Notes: a model not told the origin generated them from the sequence alone. A DNA stretch of 35,859 nt from Candidatus Peribacteria bacterium (GCA_943350395.1 CALRAD010000001.1:1-35859); one strand, 5' to 3'; shown: positions 20,884-30,900, counted from the first letter of the stretch. Made by a program: numbers and translations.

Positions 20884-23507
20884 CCTTTGGTTATGCCTAT
20901 GCGATCTTCGATTTCTTGATCGACGAACGCTTTCTTCCGTCCGTACTTCATGCGGCTGAACTCTTTGATGAGCGCACCGAGTTTGTTGTTCCTATCCGAC
21001 TCGTCGTAGATCGTCGCCATGCTGAAGGGACGTGAGGTCGTATTGTTGATGTTGAGCTTTACGTAACACTGGAAGTTTGGAATGCCAATGACATCCTGTT
21101 CGCTGAGCACGGGAGCAAATTCTTTTGCCATGTACTCCGCATCTTCAGCACCGATCTTGAAGCTCATGATCGTCCCGACGTTACCGAAGACAGCGTCGCG
21201 CATCTTCGTACTGGACTGGCCGTACGCTTCGGTTTTCCCGACAAGTTGCCCGATATACTGGTGCGCCATGACAAGTCCAAGTTCGTACTTTCTGGCCTCG
21301 CTCAGGATCGTCGCGAATGCATCTGTGATGAAGTTCTGGAATTCATCGACGTAGAGGTAGAACCTCTTGCGCTGATCTTGTGGAACATCGGCTCTCGAGA
21401 GAGCTGCCATGTTCACTTTGTTCACGAAGATGAGTCCAAGGAGCTGAGCATTCACGTCGCCGATTTTTCCTTTGCTCAGGTTCACCAGAAGTACTTTTCC
21501 TGTGTCCATGATTTCTCGGATGTTGAATGCAGATTTCGGCTGACCGATGATGTTTCGCATCGTCGAGTTCGTGATGAACGGGCCGAATTTCGCGGAGAAG
21601 TACGGAATCATTTCTTCTTTCTCTCTGGCGCCGGTCTTAGCGATTTCATTCTCCCAGAAGCTCCTGACCACGGCATTCTTGCACTTGCCGACTTTGTAGT
21701 GCTGGAACTCGTCATCGACGAACAAGCGTGGCACATCGATGAGCGTGGCACCCTCCTCTTCGTCATCCATAAGAGTCAAACAACCGTTTCGGAAGTAGTG
21801 CTGGATTCTGGGACCGAAGATTTCGTTGCCGAAAAGTTTGATAAAAATTTCCATGGCATCGAGAGAGGCGCGGTCTTTCTCTTCGGGGGTACTCGCCTCC
21901 AGAAGATTGAGTCCCATCGGACGCTCGCTGTCGGCAGGATCGAACACGATGACGTCTTTTGCACGTTCCTTCACCGTGTGAGCGAGCGCATCCTCGATCA
22001 GGTCTCCATGCGGATCGACAACGCAGAGACCTTCGTTATTGGCGATATCTTGTCTGGCCATCCAGTTTAAGAGCGCAGATTTACCTGAACCCGATTTACC
22101 AATGATGTACTGGTGACGGGTGCGATCTTTATCGAGGAAGCGAATTTTCGTTTCGACGGCTCGGTGACGATTGATGCCGAGGACGATTCCTTCGGCCGGT
22201 GCATTCGGAGGCGGAGGGAGAACTTTACACTGGATCCAATCGATGTTCGTTATCGTGTTGTAGCGGCTGTCGGGAAAGTGAAAAATCGACGCGAGTTCCT
22301 TCTCGACGAGAAGATTCCTTCGATGGGCAAAGCCATTCAAGCGCCACTGCCAAAGGGGGTAGATGAAATACTGATTGATCCAGAGCGGCAGGAAGTCCAC
22401 AAAGACTCTGCGGTTCTTGAAAAAGTTGCCGTACATATCTTTGAACACGTTGAAAGAAACCTGGAGATTATTGGCGATATCGTTGGCGCGCTCCCATGTT
22501 TTCGATGCCGCAAGAATACGCACGCTGCAATGAAATCCGCTCATACCGGCTTTCTCGCCCATACGCTTGTAGAGCTCCTCCTCCGGCTGAATCATACGAA
22601 TGAACGAATCTCCTTTCGAAGCTCCCGGTGCGAAGTTCTGGGCCGCATCTCCCGAGCTCAGCATATTGATGACAGTGCCGACGAATTTGAGTCCGGGAAT
22701 GTGATCGAACACCGACTGCTTCTTGCCCTTGAAACTTGCACTCGCTCTCGCCTTCACTTTTTTGGACCAACTCTCAGAAAAAGTCGGCGTGAGCACCACT
22801 TGCACGGTTGCCCTCTCATCGGGATGCAATTTACTGAGCGAGTTTGCGACGTCGTTAAAAGGATCATCCTGCATGTGATCGAAGAAGCGGAGCGGATACT
22901 CGTACTTCTTCTTGAGGATCATATTGTATCCGACGAGCTTGTACCCTTTCGGCCAAATTTCCGGCGTTGGCTTGAGCGTGACTTCTGCGTTCGGATAATA
23001 CGACGTGATCTGCTTCTCGATGATGGAGACCAGATGCTTTGGTACAAGCACATAGAACGTGATCAGTCCGTTCTCGACGAAAAGCTCGAAACTGATCGTG
23101 ATGAAACGGAAAATCCAGAAATGAATCACCTGCCAAAATGACAGTTCTTTCACTTCATTGAGTGCGCGAAACAGCTGCTCCATGATGGCGATCTTCTCCT
23201 TGAAATCTTTCTCGGTACGCTTCTCCTGATCGAGCTTGCTGTCGCTTCTAGGAAGAATGATCTTCATGGACACGAGCTTCTTCGCCGAGAGGATCGCATA
23301 CAGACAACGCATGTAGTAAATCGTGTAGTAGATGATGAAATACCACGTGATCAACCACAGACTGTTTGGAAGCGGATCGCTCACCCACCACGTAAAAAGA
23401 TCCGACCAAATATTCAGCTGGAAGATGAACGAGACCCCCTCGAGGAGGAGAATGAGGACGGGCCAGAAGATGAAGCGAAGAAGGGTGACCAACGTGATTG
23501 GAGACAC
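20880..23507 (-). CDS. Membrane-anchored VirB4/TraG-like translocation ATPase (copy 2)
   Basis: 875 residues, paralogue of the 15240-17726 product. The N-terminus carries two hydrophobic segments (about 8-30 and 50-70) instead of one. Then come the shared accessory region (PLRFFDHMQDDPFNDVANSL, matching PFKTYTQLKSDPFNTITNAF in copy 1) and the ATPase core: Walker A GKSGSGKS at 470-477, CVVDPHG, DPADSERPMGLN, LLVNLSKG and YVDEFQNFITD. The start is GTG 23505-23507; an extended TGC-TATAAT box lies 20 bases upstream. Having two such ATPases suggests a two-motor or heteromeric transport machine, but no pilus or relaxase genes are present here. Confidence 0.85.
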   Translation of the reverse strand: MSPITLVTLLRFIFWPVLILLLEGVSFIFQLNIWSDLFTWWVSDPLPNSLWLITWYFIIYYTIYYMRCLYAILSAKKLVSMKIILPRSDSKLDQEKRTEKDFKEKIAIMEQLFRALNEVKELSFWQVIHFWIFRFITISFELFVENGLITFYVLVPKHLVSIIEKQITSYYPNAEVTLKPTPEIWPKGYKLVGYNMILKKKYEYPLRFFDHMQDDPFNDVANSLSKLHPDERATVQVVLTPTFSESWSKKVKARASASFKGKKQSVFDHIPGLKFVGTVINMLSSGDAAQNFAPGASKGDSFIRMIQPEEELYKRMGEKAGMSGFHCSVRILAASKTWERANDIANNLQVSFNVFKDMYGNFFKNRRVFVDFLPLWINQYFIYPLWQWRLNGFAHRRNLLVEKELASIFHFPDSRYNTITNIDWIQCKVLPPPPNAPAEGIVLGINRHRAVETKIRFLDKDRTRHQYIIGKSGSGKSALLNWMARQDIANNEGLCVVDPHGDLIEDALAHTVKERAKDVIVFDPADSERPMGLNLLEASTPEEKDRASLDAMEIFIKLFGNEIFGPRIQHYFRNGCLTLMDDEEEGATLIDVPRLFVDDEFQHYKVGKCKNAVVRSFWENEIAKTGAREKEEMIPYFSAKFGPFITNSTMRNIIGQPKSAFNIREIMDTGKVLLVNLSKGKIGDVNAQLLGLIFVNKVNMAALSRADVPQDQRKRFYLYVDEFQNFITDAFATILSEARKYELGLVMAHQYIGQLVGKTEAYGQSSTKMRDAVFGNVGTIMSFKIGAEDAEYMAKEFAPVLSEQDVIGIPNFQCYVKLNINNTTSRPFSMATIYDESDRNNKLGALIKEFSRMKYGRKKAFVDQEIEDRIGITKG

Positions 23508-23527
23508 TATACGGATAAAATCTTTCT

Positions 23528-23536
23528 ATTATAGCA
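23528..23536 (-). promoter_or_regulatory. Extended -10 promoter of translocase ATPase 2
   Basis: Minus strand TGC-TATAAT (23528-23536), 20 bases before GTG 23507. The same TGC-TATAAT box occurs before copy 1. Confidence 0.5.
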
Positions 23537-23583
23537 GAAAAAGCGCTTAAAATACAGGCTTTTGAGCGTCATGAAGACTGCTT

Positions 23584-24660
23584 TCAGGTCGATTGGCACT
23601 CCGTCACCTCCATCCTCATTTCGCGAACACGGCCGCTCGTCGTGCCCATAAAAAAGCGATACAAGCCCGTTATCGCAGGAGTGAAAGAAAATGCTTCTTC
23701 GCCTGTCACCCATGTCTGCGTACCAAGGCGAACACCGTCCGGGTACTCGATATCTCTCACGACAAATGACTGATCGGAGGTAAGATCGAGCGTCGAGCCC
23801 AAGGCAAAAGAATGCGGAATGCCGGGGTTTAGCAGGACATCTCTAACGATGCGACGCTGAAGCCTTTGATCGCGACATGCCTGTACGAGATTCACGTCAC
23901 CCAGACGCTCGAATGTCACATTGATTTTTCCAAGTGATCTCTCTGCAATGGACGTGAACGATGCGAGACTCAAATCCATATTCCTGCCCTGCACAAACGG
24001 TCCCCTATCGTTGATGCGCACAACGACACTCTTGCCGTTTGCGACATTGCGAACACGCACCAGCGTGTTATGCGGAAAACTCCTGTGCGCTGCCGTGAGC
24101 GCATGCATGTCAAAAGTCTCTCCAAACGCCGTCCCCTTTCCGTGAAATTTCTCCGAATAGAGACTGACTTCGTGCTGCTCCGATGCAAGCTTGAAATCGA
24201 GATCACGCATGAGCGCGAGCAATGCCTCCTCCGTGAGCGATGCTGCCTCGACATCATAGGAAATTTTGTATTTCATCGCGAGTGCCGAAACGTCCGGCGC
24301 ATTCGGAAGCTCCATGAAATCCGTTGTGCCATCTTCGTTGAGTCTCTCGATATTGCGTGTTCGGAAGAGAAGCAGCAGCGCATCAGAGACACTCAGAAAC
24401 TCATTCGGACGGAAGCTTGTATTTTCATCATTCAGGATACCTCGTGATTTTGCGTACGTGATCTCCTTGTACCCTTTCTCACCTTCCGACACATCGATAT
24501 ACGGTTTCTCCCGCGTCACTTCTGCAGGTCTGCTGATGCTGTTCCAAATCAGGAGAAAGCCATCACGACGGGAGATGGCATCTGCGGCGGAAAGATCTAG
24601 CGGAAGGGAAAGAAGAAATAGAAAGATCATTGTCAGTGGAAATTCAAACGGTGAACGCAT
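23584..24660 (-). CDS. Secreted SLH-like / RlpA-like double-psi beta-barrel protein
   Basis: 358 residues. Signal peptide at 1-25 (FPLTMIFLFLLSLPLDLSAA). An N-terminal S-layer-homology-like repeat (RRDGFLLIWNSI, then YIDVSE and AKSRGILN...FRPNEFLSVSDALLL) could bind wall polymers. An RlpA-like domain follows: SLYSEKFHGKGTAFGE, LTAAHRSFPHNTLVRV, VVVRINDRGPFVQGR, MDLSLASF. RlpA enzymes cut denuded glycan strands of peptidoglycan. A beta-rich C-terminal domain of about 100 residues is unrecognised. ATG 24658-24660 is chosen from the TATACT box six bases upstream. Role in wall remodelling is inferred; activity depends on residues I cannot verify by eye. Confidence 0.82.
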   Translation of the reverse strand: MRSPFEFPLTMIFLFLLSLPLDLSAADAISRRDGFLLIWNSISRPAEVTREKPYIDVSEGEKGYKEITYAKSRGILNDENTSFRPNEFLSVSDALLLLFRTRNIERLNEDGTTDFMELPNAPDVSALAMKYKISYDVEAASLTEEALLALMRDLDFKLASEQHEVSLYSEKFHGKGTAFGETFDMHALTAAHRSFPHNTLVRVRNVANGKSVVVRINDRGPFVQGRNMDLSLASFTSIAERSLGKINVTFERLGDVNLVQACRDQRLQRRIVRDVLLNPGIPHSFALGSTLDLTSDQSFVVRDIEYPDGVRLGTQTWVTGEEAFSFTPAITGLYRFFMGTTSGRVREMRMEVTECQST

Positions 24661-24666
24661 GGTCTG

Positions 24667-24672
24667 AGTATA
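24667..24672 (-). promoter_or_regulatory. -10 box of the RlpA-like gene, leaderless type
   Basis: Minus strand TATACT, six bases before ATG 24660. No clear -35 at 16-18 bases. It lies just after the terminator of the upstream gene. Confidence 0.5.
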
Positions 24673-24699
24673 CATCGCAACAAGAACTTATTTCTTCAA

Positions 24700-24726
24700 A
24701 AAAACCACCCGCTTTGGGTGGTTTTT
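24700..24726 (-). terminator. Rho-independent terminator of the Cys-rich gene
   Basis: AAAACCACCC (24701-24710), a five-base loop and GGGTGGTTTT (24716-24725), flanked by A- and T-runs on both sides. It lies 18 bases after the stop at 24744 and, by its symmetry, could act in both directions. Confidence 0.9.
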
Positions 24727-24743
24727 CAGACATCCAAATTACA

Positions 24744-25760
24744 TTATAAACTGCATGTCGCGGTAGCTTTGCATTGAGCTCCAGTAATTTTACAAACACA
24801 TGATTGTCCCACTGCCATCGTGGCACAATTTCCAGGGGTGGAAGCCGTAGTAGCGCAAGTGTACGACCCCCCGAGAAATTCATACTTGATACTTGTCTGA
24901 TGGCAAGGAGTCTCATTGGGAGCAGCAAGACAATTCGGCATCGTGATACCACCGGCTGTTTGCTGACACTTTTGATTGGCACTGTTTTGTACCAATGTCT
25001 GGGCAGCTGCGAGAGTCTGGGCAGCAGTTTGTGCGGCAGTCCTTGTCGCTTTGAAAGGGGCAATACAGGTGTTGTAGGCATTTAGCTGGGCCGTCGTGGC
25101 ACCGGTTGGCGGATGTACACACGTATGCCAGGTAAACGTTTGTCCATCTGCACTCTGTAATGGGGAATTACAAACAGGAGGAACGTACGTAATCGTTATC
25201 GTGCAAGCCTTTACATCACTAGAAGCAAGATTGATCGCCGTGCTGCTATTTGTCCCGATACAATGACCGGACCAAACAAATGTATACCGTGTGTCTGACG
25301 GCACGTAGATACTATGCGGTCCAACAGTTGTTGTTACCTGAGTACCACTCGTAAGGGTGAGACTGTCAAGTTTCAGTGTGAAGTAAGAATTGGGTCTTGG
25401 TCCACTCGTATTATTCACAACAGATTTTGTAACAGTAAGCCTTGGAGCAACGGTACAACGTGGATTACCGCAAGCTGTATCGATGTTCGTATTAGAAGTG
25501 GTAACGCAAGTAGTAACCAACGGTATCACCGCTGTACAATCACTCGGTCCTGTCATACCTTTGCAACAATAGGGAATAGATCCACCACCCGTGGTACCAA
25601 TTGGCATATTTGCAGGAGGCGTTGTATCACCTTTTAGATAACTAGAAAAAGAAGAGCGTTGAGTGAGAACAATAACAACGATTACTGCCAGAGCAAGAAC
25701 TGTAAAGAGCACAACTCTCGATGAACCTGAAGGGGGGGGCGTGGAGGAAGGCATAGACAT
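24744..25760 (-). CDS. Cys-rich membrane-anchored extracellular protein
   Basis: 338 residues. A short Pro/Ser-rich cytoplasmic tail, then one membrane helix (VVLFTVLALAVIVVIVLT, about 16-33), then an exported domain with 20 Cys residues, enough for up to ten disulphides. Mid-protein strands (APRLTVTKSVVNNTSGPRP to ACTITITYV) resemble a bacterial Ig/prealbumin-like repeat. An Ala/Gln/Thr-rich helical stretch (TAAQTAAQTLAAAQTLV) follows. The C-terminal part repeats Cys-containing turns. No named family. ATG 25758-25760 and ATG 25752-25754 are both possible starts. It has a strong terminator and is flanked by wall-active proteins, so a surface role is likely. Confidence 0.7.
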   Translation of the reverse strand: MSMPSSTPPPSGSSRVVLFTVLALAVIVVIVLTQRSSFSSYLKGDTTPPANMPIGTTGGGSIPYCCKGMTGPSDCTAVIPLVTTCVTTSNTNIDTACGNPRCTVAPRLTVTKSVVNNTSGPRPNSYFTLKLDSLTLTSGTQVTTTVGPHSIYVPSDTRYTFVWSGHCIGTNSSTAINLASSDVKACTITITYVPPVCNSPLQSADGQTFTWHTCVHPPTGATTAQLNAYNTCIAPFKATRTAAQTAAQTLAAAQTLVQNSANQKCQQTAGGITMPNCLAAPNETPCHQTSIKYEFLGGSYTCATTASTPGNCATMAVGQSCVCKITGAQCKATATCSL

Positions 25761-25836
25761 GGATTTGGGAAGTAAATTAACTCAGAGTCTTTCATAATTA
25801 TTTAAACAAAGCAAAGTACTTCGTAAGATGCCACCT

Positions 25837-27219
25837 TTACAGTGCAGCATTCCCATTCGCCCTCACATCTTCCCACCTTGCTGCAACGATGTCCTTTACT
25901 GCTGCTGCTTTCGTCGCAGGTCCGAATACTCCGGCTCCGCGAGACTTCTCCGAGCTCACGACCTTGGAGTCGAACTGATACTGAAGGAGAGCCTGCCTGG
26001 TTCTGTCGCCAAATGTTCCCGTAACATCAGTGAATGACAGGTAACCGATTTCCTTCAAGAACGACTGGAGAAGTTTCACATCCTTTCCATGGTCACCCAT
26101 AGCAAGAACTTTTTTCGGAAGCCAACCGCCTGATTGCACTCCGGAAGCGATGCGCATTCTGAGGAGCAGTGCCGGCGATTTCAGATCGACGATCTTCATC
26201 TTCCATGCAGAGAGAATCTCCGCCTGTGTGACGGGACCGATTCGCCCTGCTGCTGTGTCTGCGGTACTTCCGACCAACCCGTTGCGAATCTGAAATTCGG
26301 CGACCGCATCGCGGAAAGCAGAAGAGAAGACGCCATCGGTTCGACCGCGGTAATATCCGAGGAACCGAAGCAATTTCTGCGCCTGACGAATGCTGTTCCC
26401 TCTATGACCGCGTCGAAGTCCTATTGCAAGATCAGGTAAATTTTCACTCTTAATGCTGACAGCCACCGTCAGTGCGGCAGCAATGACGTCATTCACACTG
26501 CTTCCGTCACCTTCCATACCGGCATCGTTCAAGAAATTGCCAAGAGCAGCCTGCGTTCGAGGTCCAAATTCACCCGTAGGCTTTTCACCGAAATACCCGA
26601 GCTCTCGGAGTGTTGATTGGAGGAGACGAGGTGCAGGACCAATGTCACCAAACGCAGCCTGCGTGAGAAGAATGAAGGAGTCCATCTTCGGAAGAGTCGC
26701 GAGGATTGCCTTGTCTGCAGGAAGCGAGTCCAACGAAAATTTCTCTTGAGGCATTTGCTCGATGCCAAGCGGATACACGGTTCCGCTCACTCGTCTCGTT
26801 CCCCATGCGAGCGCTCGCGCCAAACCTTCCTCGCCCTTACCCATCCAGAGATCAATCCGATGCAAATCATCCCCCCATTCGACAATTCTTCCTCCGCGAT
26901 CATGCACAGTCCCAACTCCAAATCCTTCAAGTTCGATTCTCGTTCCGAAAGCATAGGAAGGTGGAGCCGCAATCATACCGGTATAGACACCGGTACCGTC
27001 GGCACCTCTAATTCCCTGACCGTTAAATGTAATTTCATCTTCGTAGGTTCCGCGGAAGTATGCAGACTGGCCGGGAAGCGGCGAGTAATATGCTGTCACG
27101 ACAAAGTCCTGCGTGCGAGGAACATCGGAAGCATAGACCGGAGAAAACAGCGATCCGATCATCGACGTCACAATGACTGCAGCAGGATAGATACGGAATT
27201 TTTCGTATTCGATGTACAT
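25837..27219 (-). CDS. 3D-domain protein with three peptidoglycan-binding repeats
   Basis: 460 residues. Signal peptide ending near SPVYASD. An MltA/3D-like double-psi barrel domain follows (FVVTAYYSPLPGQ, ITFNGQG, GADGTGVYTGMIAAPP, FGTRIELEGFGVGTVHDRGG, HRIDLWMG), with the Asp residues expected of the 3D family. Three PG_binding_1-type repeats come next, each with LQ..L...GY and FG..T..A: near 195-270 (LGYFGEKPTGEFGPRTQAAL), 280-350 (LGYYRGRTDGVF) and 385-450 (IGYLSFTDVTGTFGDRTRQAL). Such proteins bind and probably cut peptidoglycan. ATG 27217-27219 is chosen for the signal peptide; a TATACT box lies 35 bases upstream. Confidence 0.85.
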   Translation of the reverse strand: MYIEYEKFRIYPAAVIVTSMIGSLFSPVYASDVPRTQDFVVTAYYSPLPGQSAYFRGTYEDEITFNGQGIRGADGTGVYTGMIAAPPSYAFGTRIELEGFGVGTVHDRGGRIVEWGDDLHRIDLWMGKGEEGLARALAWGTRRVSGTVYPLGIEQMPQEKFSLDSLPADKAILATLPKMDSFILLTQAAFGDIGPAPRLLQSTLRELGYFGEKPTGEFGPRTQAALGNFLNDAGMEGDGSSVNDVIAAALTVAVSIKSENLPDLAIGLRRGHRGNSIRQAQKLLRFLGYYRGRTDGVFSSAFRDAVAEFQIRNGLVGSTADTAAGRIGPVTQAEILSAWKMKIVDLKSPALLLRMRIASGVQSGGWLPKKVLAMGDHGKDVKLLQSFLKEIGYLSFTDVTGTFGDRTRQALLQYQFDSKVVSSEKSRGAGVFGPATKAAAVKDIVAARWEDVRANGNAAL

Positions 27220-27254
27220 AGATGTGTGTGTTGGTTTTTGAAATAAATCTGAAT

Positions 27255-27260
27255 AGTATA
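27255..27260 (-). promoter_or_regulatory. -10 box of the 3D-domain gene
   Basis: Minus strand TATACT, giving a leader of about 28 bases to ATG 27219. No good -35 is seen. Confidence 0.35.
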
Positions 27261-27341
27261 CCACAGATGAAGCCCATTTTCACGCATGCAGACAACAAAA
27301 AGTCAGGATGTCTTGTATGATAAACTTTTCATACGGAGACA

Positions 27342-27369
27342 TTGTATTATTTAATTTTTATAGTATAAT
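27342..27369 (+). promoter_or_regulatory. Promoter of the winged-helix gene, leaderless type
   Basis: TTGTAT (27342-27347), 16 bases, TATAAT (27364-27369), seven bases, then ATG 27377. Consensus -10 in a very AT-rich stretch. Confidence 0.65.
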
Positions 27370-27376
27370 ATTAATT

Positions 27377-27835
27377 ATGAATGAAAGTCATCAACAAGAA
27401 GGCAAAGAACTAGACTCCCGCAGCGGTGACAGCACAGATGTACCAGGCAATGATGAAAACACCTTTGAAGGTTTGGATGTAGGGGACAAGACGGAAGAAC
27501 TCTCCCCGACTCCGAGAACTGAAAATGCAGGTCCCGGCACTGAATTTGATTTGCCTGATTCCATGGCGGAAACTCCGACTCTTGCGGTTTTAATGCTTCA
27601 AAAAAGTTTTGTGCATCACTCTATCCTGCGAATTCTAAAAGATGCTGGCTCACCGATGAAAGGAGTGGAGATACAAAAGCGCATTGGAGTTGGAACAGAA
27701 GGAATAGCCGCGGGATTGCGACGATTGTTTTTCGCAGGATTCATCGAATTGAATCCTCACTCACATGTTCTTGGATACCTCATTACGGAGAGCGGAAGAG
27801 AATATTTCAAAACACTCGATCGAACTTTGGGATAG
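27377..27835 (+). CDS. Winged-helix DNA-binding-like protein with acidic N-terminal tail
   Basis: 152 residues starting at MNESHQQEGKE. The first 70 are acidic and low in complexity, probably disordered. The rest has a winged-helix pattern: SILRILKDAGSPMKGVEIQK, then VGTEGIAAGLRRLFFAGFIE as the recognition helix, then HVLGYLITESGREYF as wing and last helix. It resembles MarR/PadR-like regulators, but the target is unknown. ATG 27377 follows the leaderless rule and is preferred over an in-frame start at 27308 upstream of the -35. It lies 66 bases before carB on the same strand. Confidence 0.68.
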   Translation: MNESHQQEGKELDSRSGDSTDVPGNDENTFEGLDVGDKTEELSPTPRTENAGPGTEFDLPDSMAETPTLAVLMLQKSFVHHSILRILKDAGSPMKGVEIQKRIGVGTEGIAAGLRRLFFAGFIELNPHSHVLGYLITESGREYFKTLDRTLG

Positions 27836-27863
27836 AACAAATGACAAAGAGCCACAACTCTAT

Positions 27864-27892
27864 TTGTCTTCCCCCGGTGTCTTCGCTACCAT
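27864..27892 (+). promoter_or_regulatory. Promoter of carB, near-leaderless
   Basis: TTGTCT (27864-27869), 17 bases, TACCAT (27887-27892), nine bases, then ATG 27902. Confidence 0.5.
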
Positions 27893-27901
27893 CGCGCAGA
27901 C

Positions 27902-30900
27902 ATGACAATCGAGAGAATCAGTGGCACTCCCGTGCCCCTTAGGGGCGGGGAGAGCAGTTTCATTGCGCAAAGCTCACACATCAAGACAATCCTCTTACTC
28001 GGTTCCGGTGCACTGAAGATCGGCGAAGCCGGAGAATTCGACTACTCGGGAAGTCAGGCAATCAAAGCATTTAAGGAAGAAGGAAAGCGCGTGGTACTCA
28101 TCAATCCGAATATTGCGACAAACCAAACAAGCTGGGGTCTTGCCGATCGAGTCTACTTTCTGCCGATCCTGCCTGAGTTCGTCGAACAGGTCATCAAAGA
28201 AGAAAAACCGGAAGCAATTGCCTTAAGCTTCGGCGGACAGACTGCTCTGAACTGCGGCGTGAAGCTTGAGGAGACCGGCATTCTCAAGAAATATGGAATC
28301 GAAGTACTCGGTACCTCAGTCGATGCAATTCGAAAAACGGAAGACAGAGCACTCTTCAATCAAGAACTCCGGAGCATCGGCGTCTCGGTACCTCGTTCCG
28401 TTGCCTGTAACAAAATTGAAGACGCGCGCGAGGCACTCGATACAATCGGACTTCCTGTCATGATACGAGCTGCGTTCGCACTCGGCGGCAAAGGAAGCGG
28501 CAGAGCGGCAACAAAAGAAAAAGCAGAAGAAATTCTCCGCATTGCATTCGTCGAATCTCCTCAGGTTTTGGTGGAGGAAGACCTGACGGGCTGGAAAGAA
28601 ATCGAATATGAAGTGGTCAGAGACAGGGAGGACAACTGCATCACCGTCTGCAACATGGAGAACATCGATCCGCTCGGCATCCATACCGGAGAATCGATTG
28701 TCGTGGCTCCAAGCCAGACACTCGATAACGAGGATTACCAGATGCTCCGATCGATCGCACTCAAAGTCATTCGACACCTCGGCATCATCGGCGAATGTAA
28801 CATCCAATACGCATTGCACCCGAAGAGCAGGACGTACCGCGTGATCGAAGTGAACGCTCGCCTCAGCCGCAGTTCGGCTCTCGCATCGAAAGCGACTGGC
28901 TATCCGCTCGCATGGGTCGCTGCAAAACTAGCACTCGGGTACGCGCTGCCCGACATCAAGAACTCCATCACGAAAGTGACGTGTGCCGACTTCGAACCTT
29001 CGCTGGATTACGTCGCCATCAAAATGCCCCGCTGGGATCTGAAGAAATTCAACTTCGTCACGGAAGAAATCTCCACGGAAATGAAATCGGTCGGCGAAGT
29101 GATGGCACTCGGGAGATCCTTCGAAGAAGCGCTGCAAAAAGCAGTGCGCATGTTAAACACCGGTGCAGACGGTCTGTACCCGACTCCGATGAAATTCGTG
29201 AAGAAAGAACTGAAAAACGACATGAAAAACCCGAGTCCGCAACGCATCTTCGCCGTGGCGGAAGCGCTTGCCGGCGAGTGGTCCACCGAAGAAATCAACA
29301 TTCTCACCGGTATCGACCGCTGGTTTCTGGAACGCATCAAGGCATGCGCCGAACTCCGACACGAGCTCTTCAGGACTAAGTCGCAAACACCGGATGCGGA
29401 TCTCCTGATGCGATGCAAGCGTGCAGGATTTTCGGACAAATCAATTGCGCTGATCAGAGACAATAAAATCGAGGAAATCACGAATGCTCGTCTTCAAGCC
29501 GGCATCACGCCATTCGTCAAGCAGATCGATACACTGGCAGGTGAATTCCCTGCACAGACCAACTACCTCTTCTGCACGTACTGCGCCGCAAGCTCGGATG
29601 TCAGCTTCGCACTCCTGCCGGAACCGAAGATAAGAACCGACAGGCAACCGAGTATTCTGCCAACCGAACGGGTGATTGTTCTCGGCGGAGGACCGTACTC
29701 CATCGGCTCTTCTGTGGAATTTGACTGGTGTTGTGTGCAGTCGGTTCGAGAGTTGATGGCGCAAGGATTCGAAGTCACCATGATCAATTCTAATCCCGAG
29801 ACCGTGAGCACCGATTACGACGAATGTGATCAGCTCTTCTTCGATGAACTCAGTTTGGAGCGTGTGATGGACATCGTGCGACTCCTCAAGCCCGCCGGAG
29901 TCGTCGTATCGATGGGTGGGCAGATCCCCAATTCCCTTGCGCTGAAACTGGCAAAGGAAGGTGTGCCGATCCTTGGAACAGACCCTAGCGACATTGACAG
30001 AGCCGAGGACAGACACAAGTTCAGCGCACTGCTCGACGAGATCGATGTCGATCAGCCGGAGTGGAAAGAATTTTCGGATCTTGCTTCCGCGAAAACGTTC
30101 TCGAAGAAAGCGGGCTTCCCCGTCATCGTCAGACCGAGCTACGTACTGTCGGGTGCCGCGATGACCGTGGTCCACAACGAAGAAGACTTGAAGGAATACT
30201 TGGAAGCCGCGACCGACGTGTCGAAAGACGCACCTGTGGTGATCTCTAAATTCGAAGTCGGGGCGAAAGAAATTGAATTTGATGGCGTTGCTCAGAATGG
30301 AAAACTCTTGCTCTATGCGATTGGCGAACACATCGAGAATGCGGGCGTTCACTCGGGCGACGCGACAATTGTGCTGCCTCCGCAGCGCGTGAATATCGAA
30401 ACATTCAGGAGGATTAAAACTATTGCCAAGAAAATTGCACTGGGCCTCAAGATCTCCGGACCGTTTAACATCCAATTCCTCGCGAAGAACAACCGTCTCA
30501 AAGTGATCGAATGCAATTTGCGTGCGAGCCGCAGCTTTCCTTTCGCAAGCAAAGTGACAGGGGTGAATTTTGCGACGCTTGCAACACAGGCACTCCTCAA
30601 GCGAGCGCCCGAGAACATCCGTTACCAAACCCTCGATCTGGATCATGTCGGTGTGAAAGCAGCGCAATTCAGCTTCTCGAGACTGAAGGGAGCCGACCCG
30701 AGACTGGGTGTCGAAATGGCAAGCACCGGTGAAGTCGCCTGCTTCGGCATGAATCTCGAACAAGCTTTGCTCTTGTCTCTTCGAGCAATCGGATTCCAGA
30801 TTCCGAGAAAGAACATCCTCCTGACTATCGGAAAACTCGAGGACAAAATAGAGCTGCTTCCATCCATCGAAACACTCGCACGCCTCGGATTTGCTTTCTT

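Noticed and set aside
27936-27948. GCCCC-TTA-GGGGC palindrome at the start of carB as another inserted repeat
   Set aside because: The stem is only five bases and the N-terminus of this family varies, so chance is a sufficient explanation.
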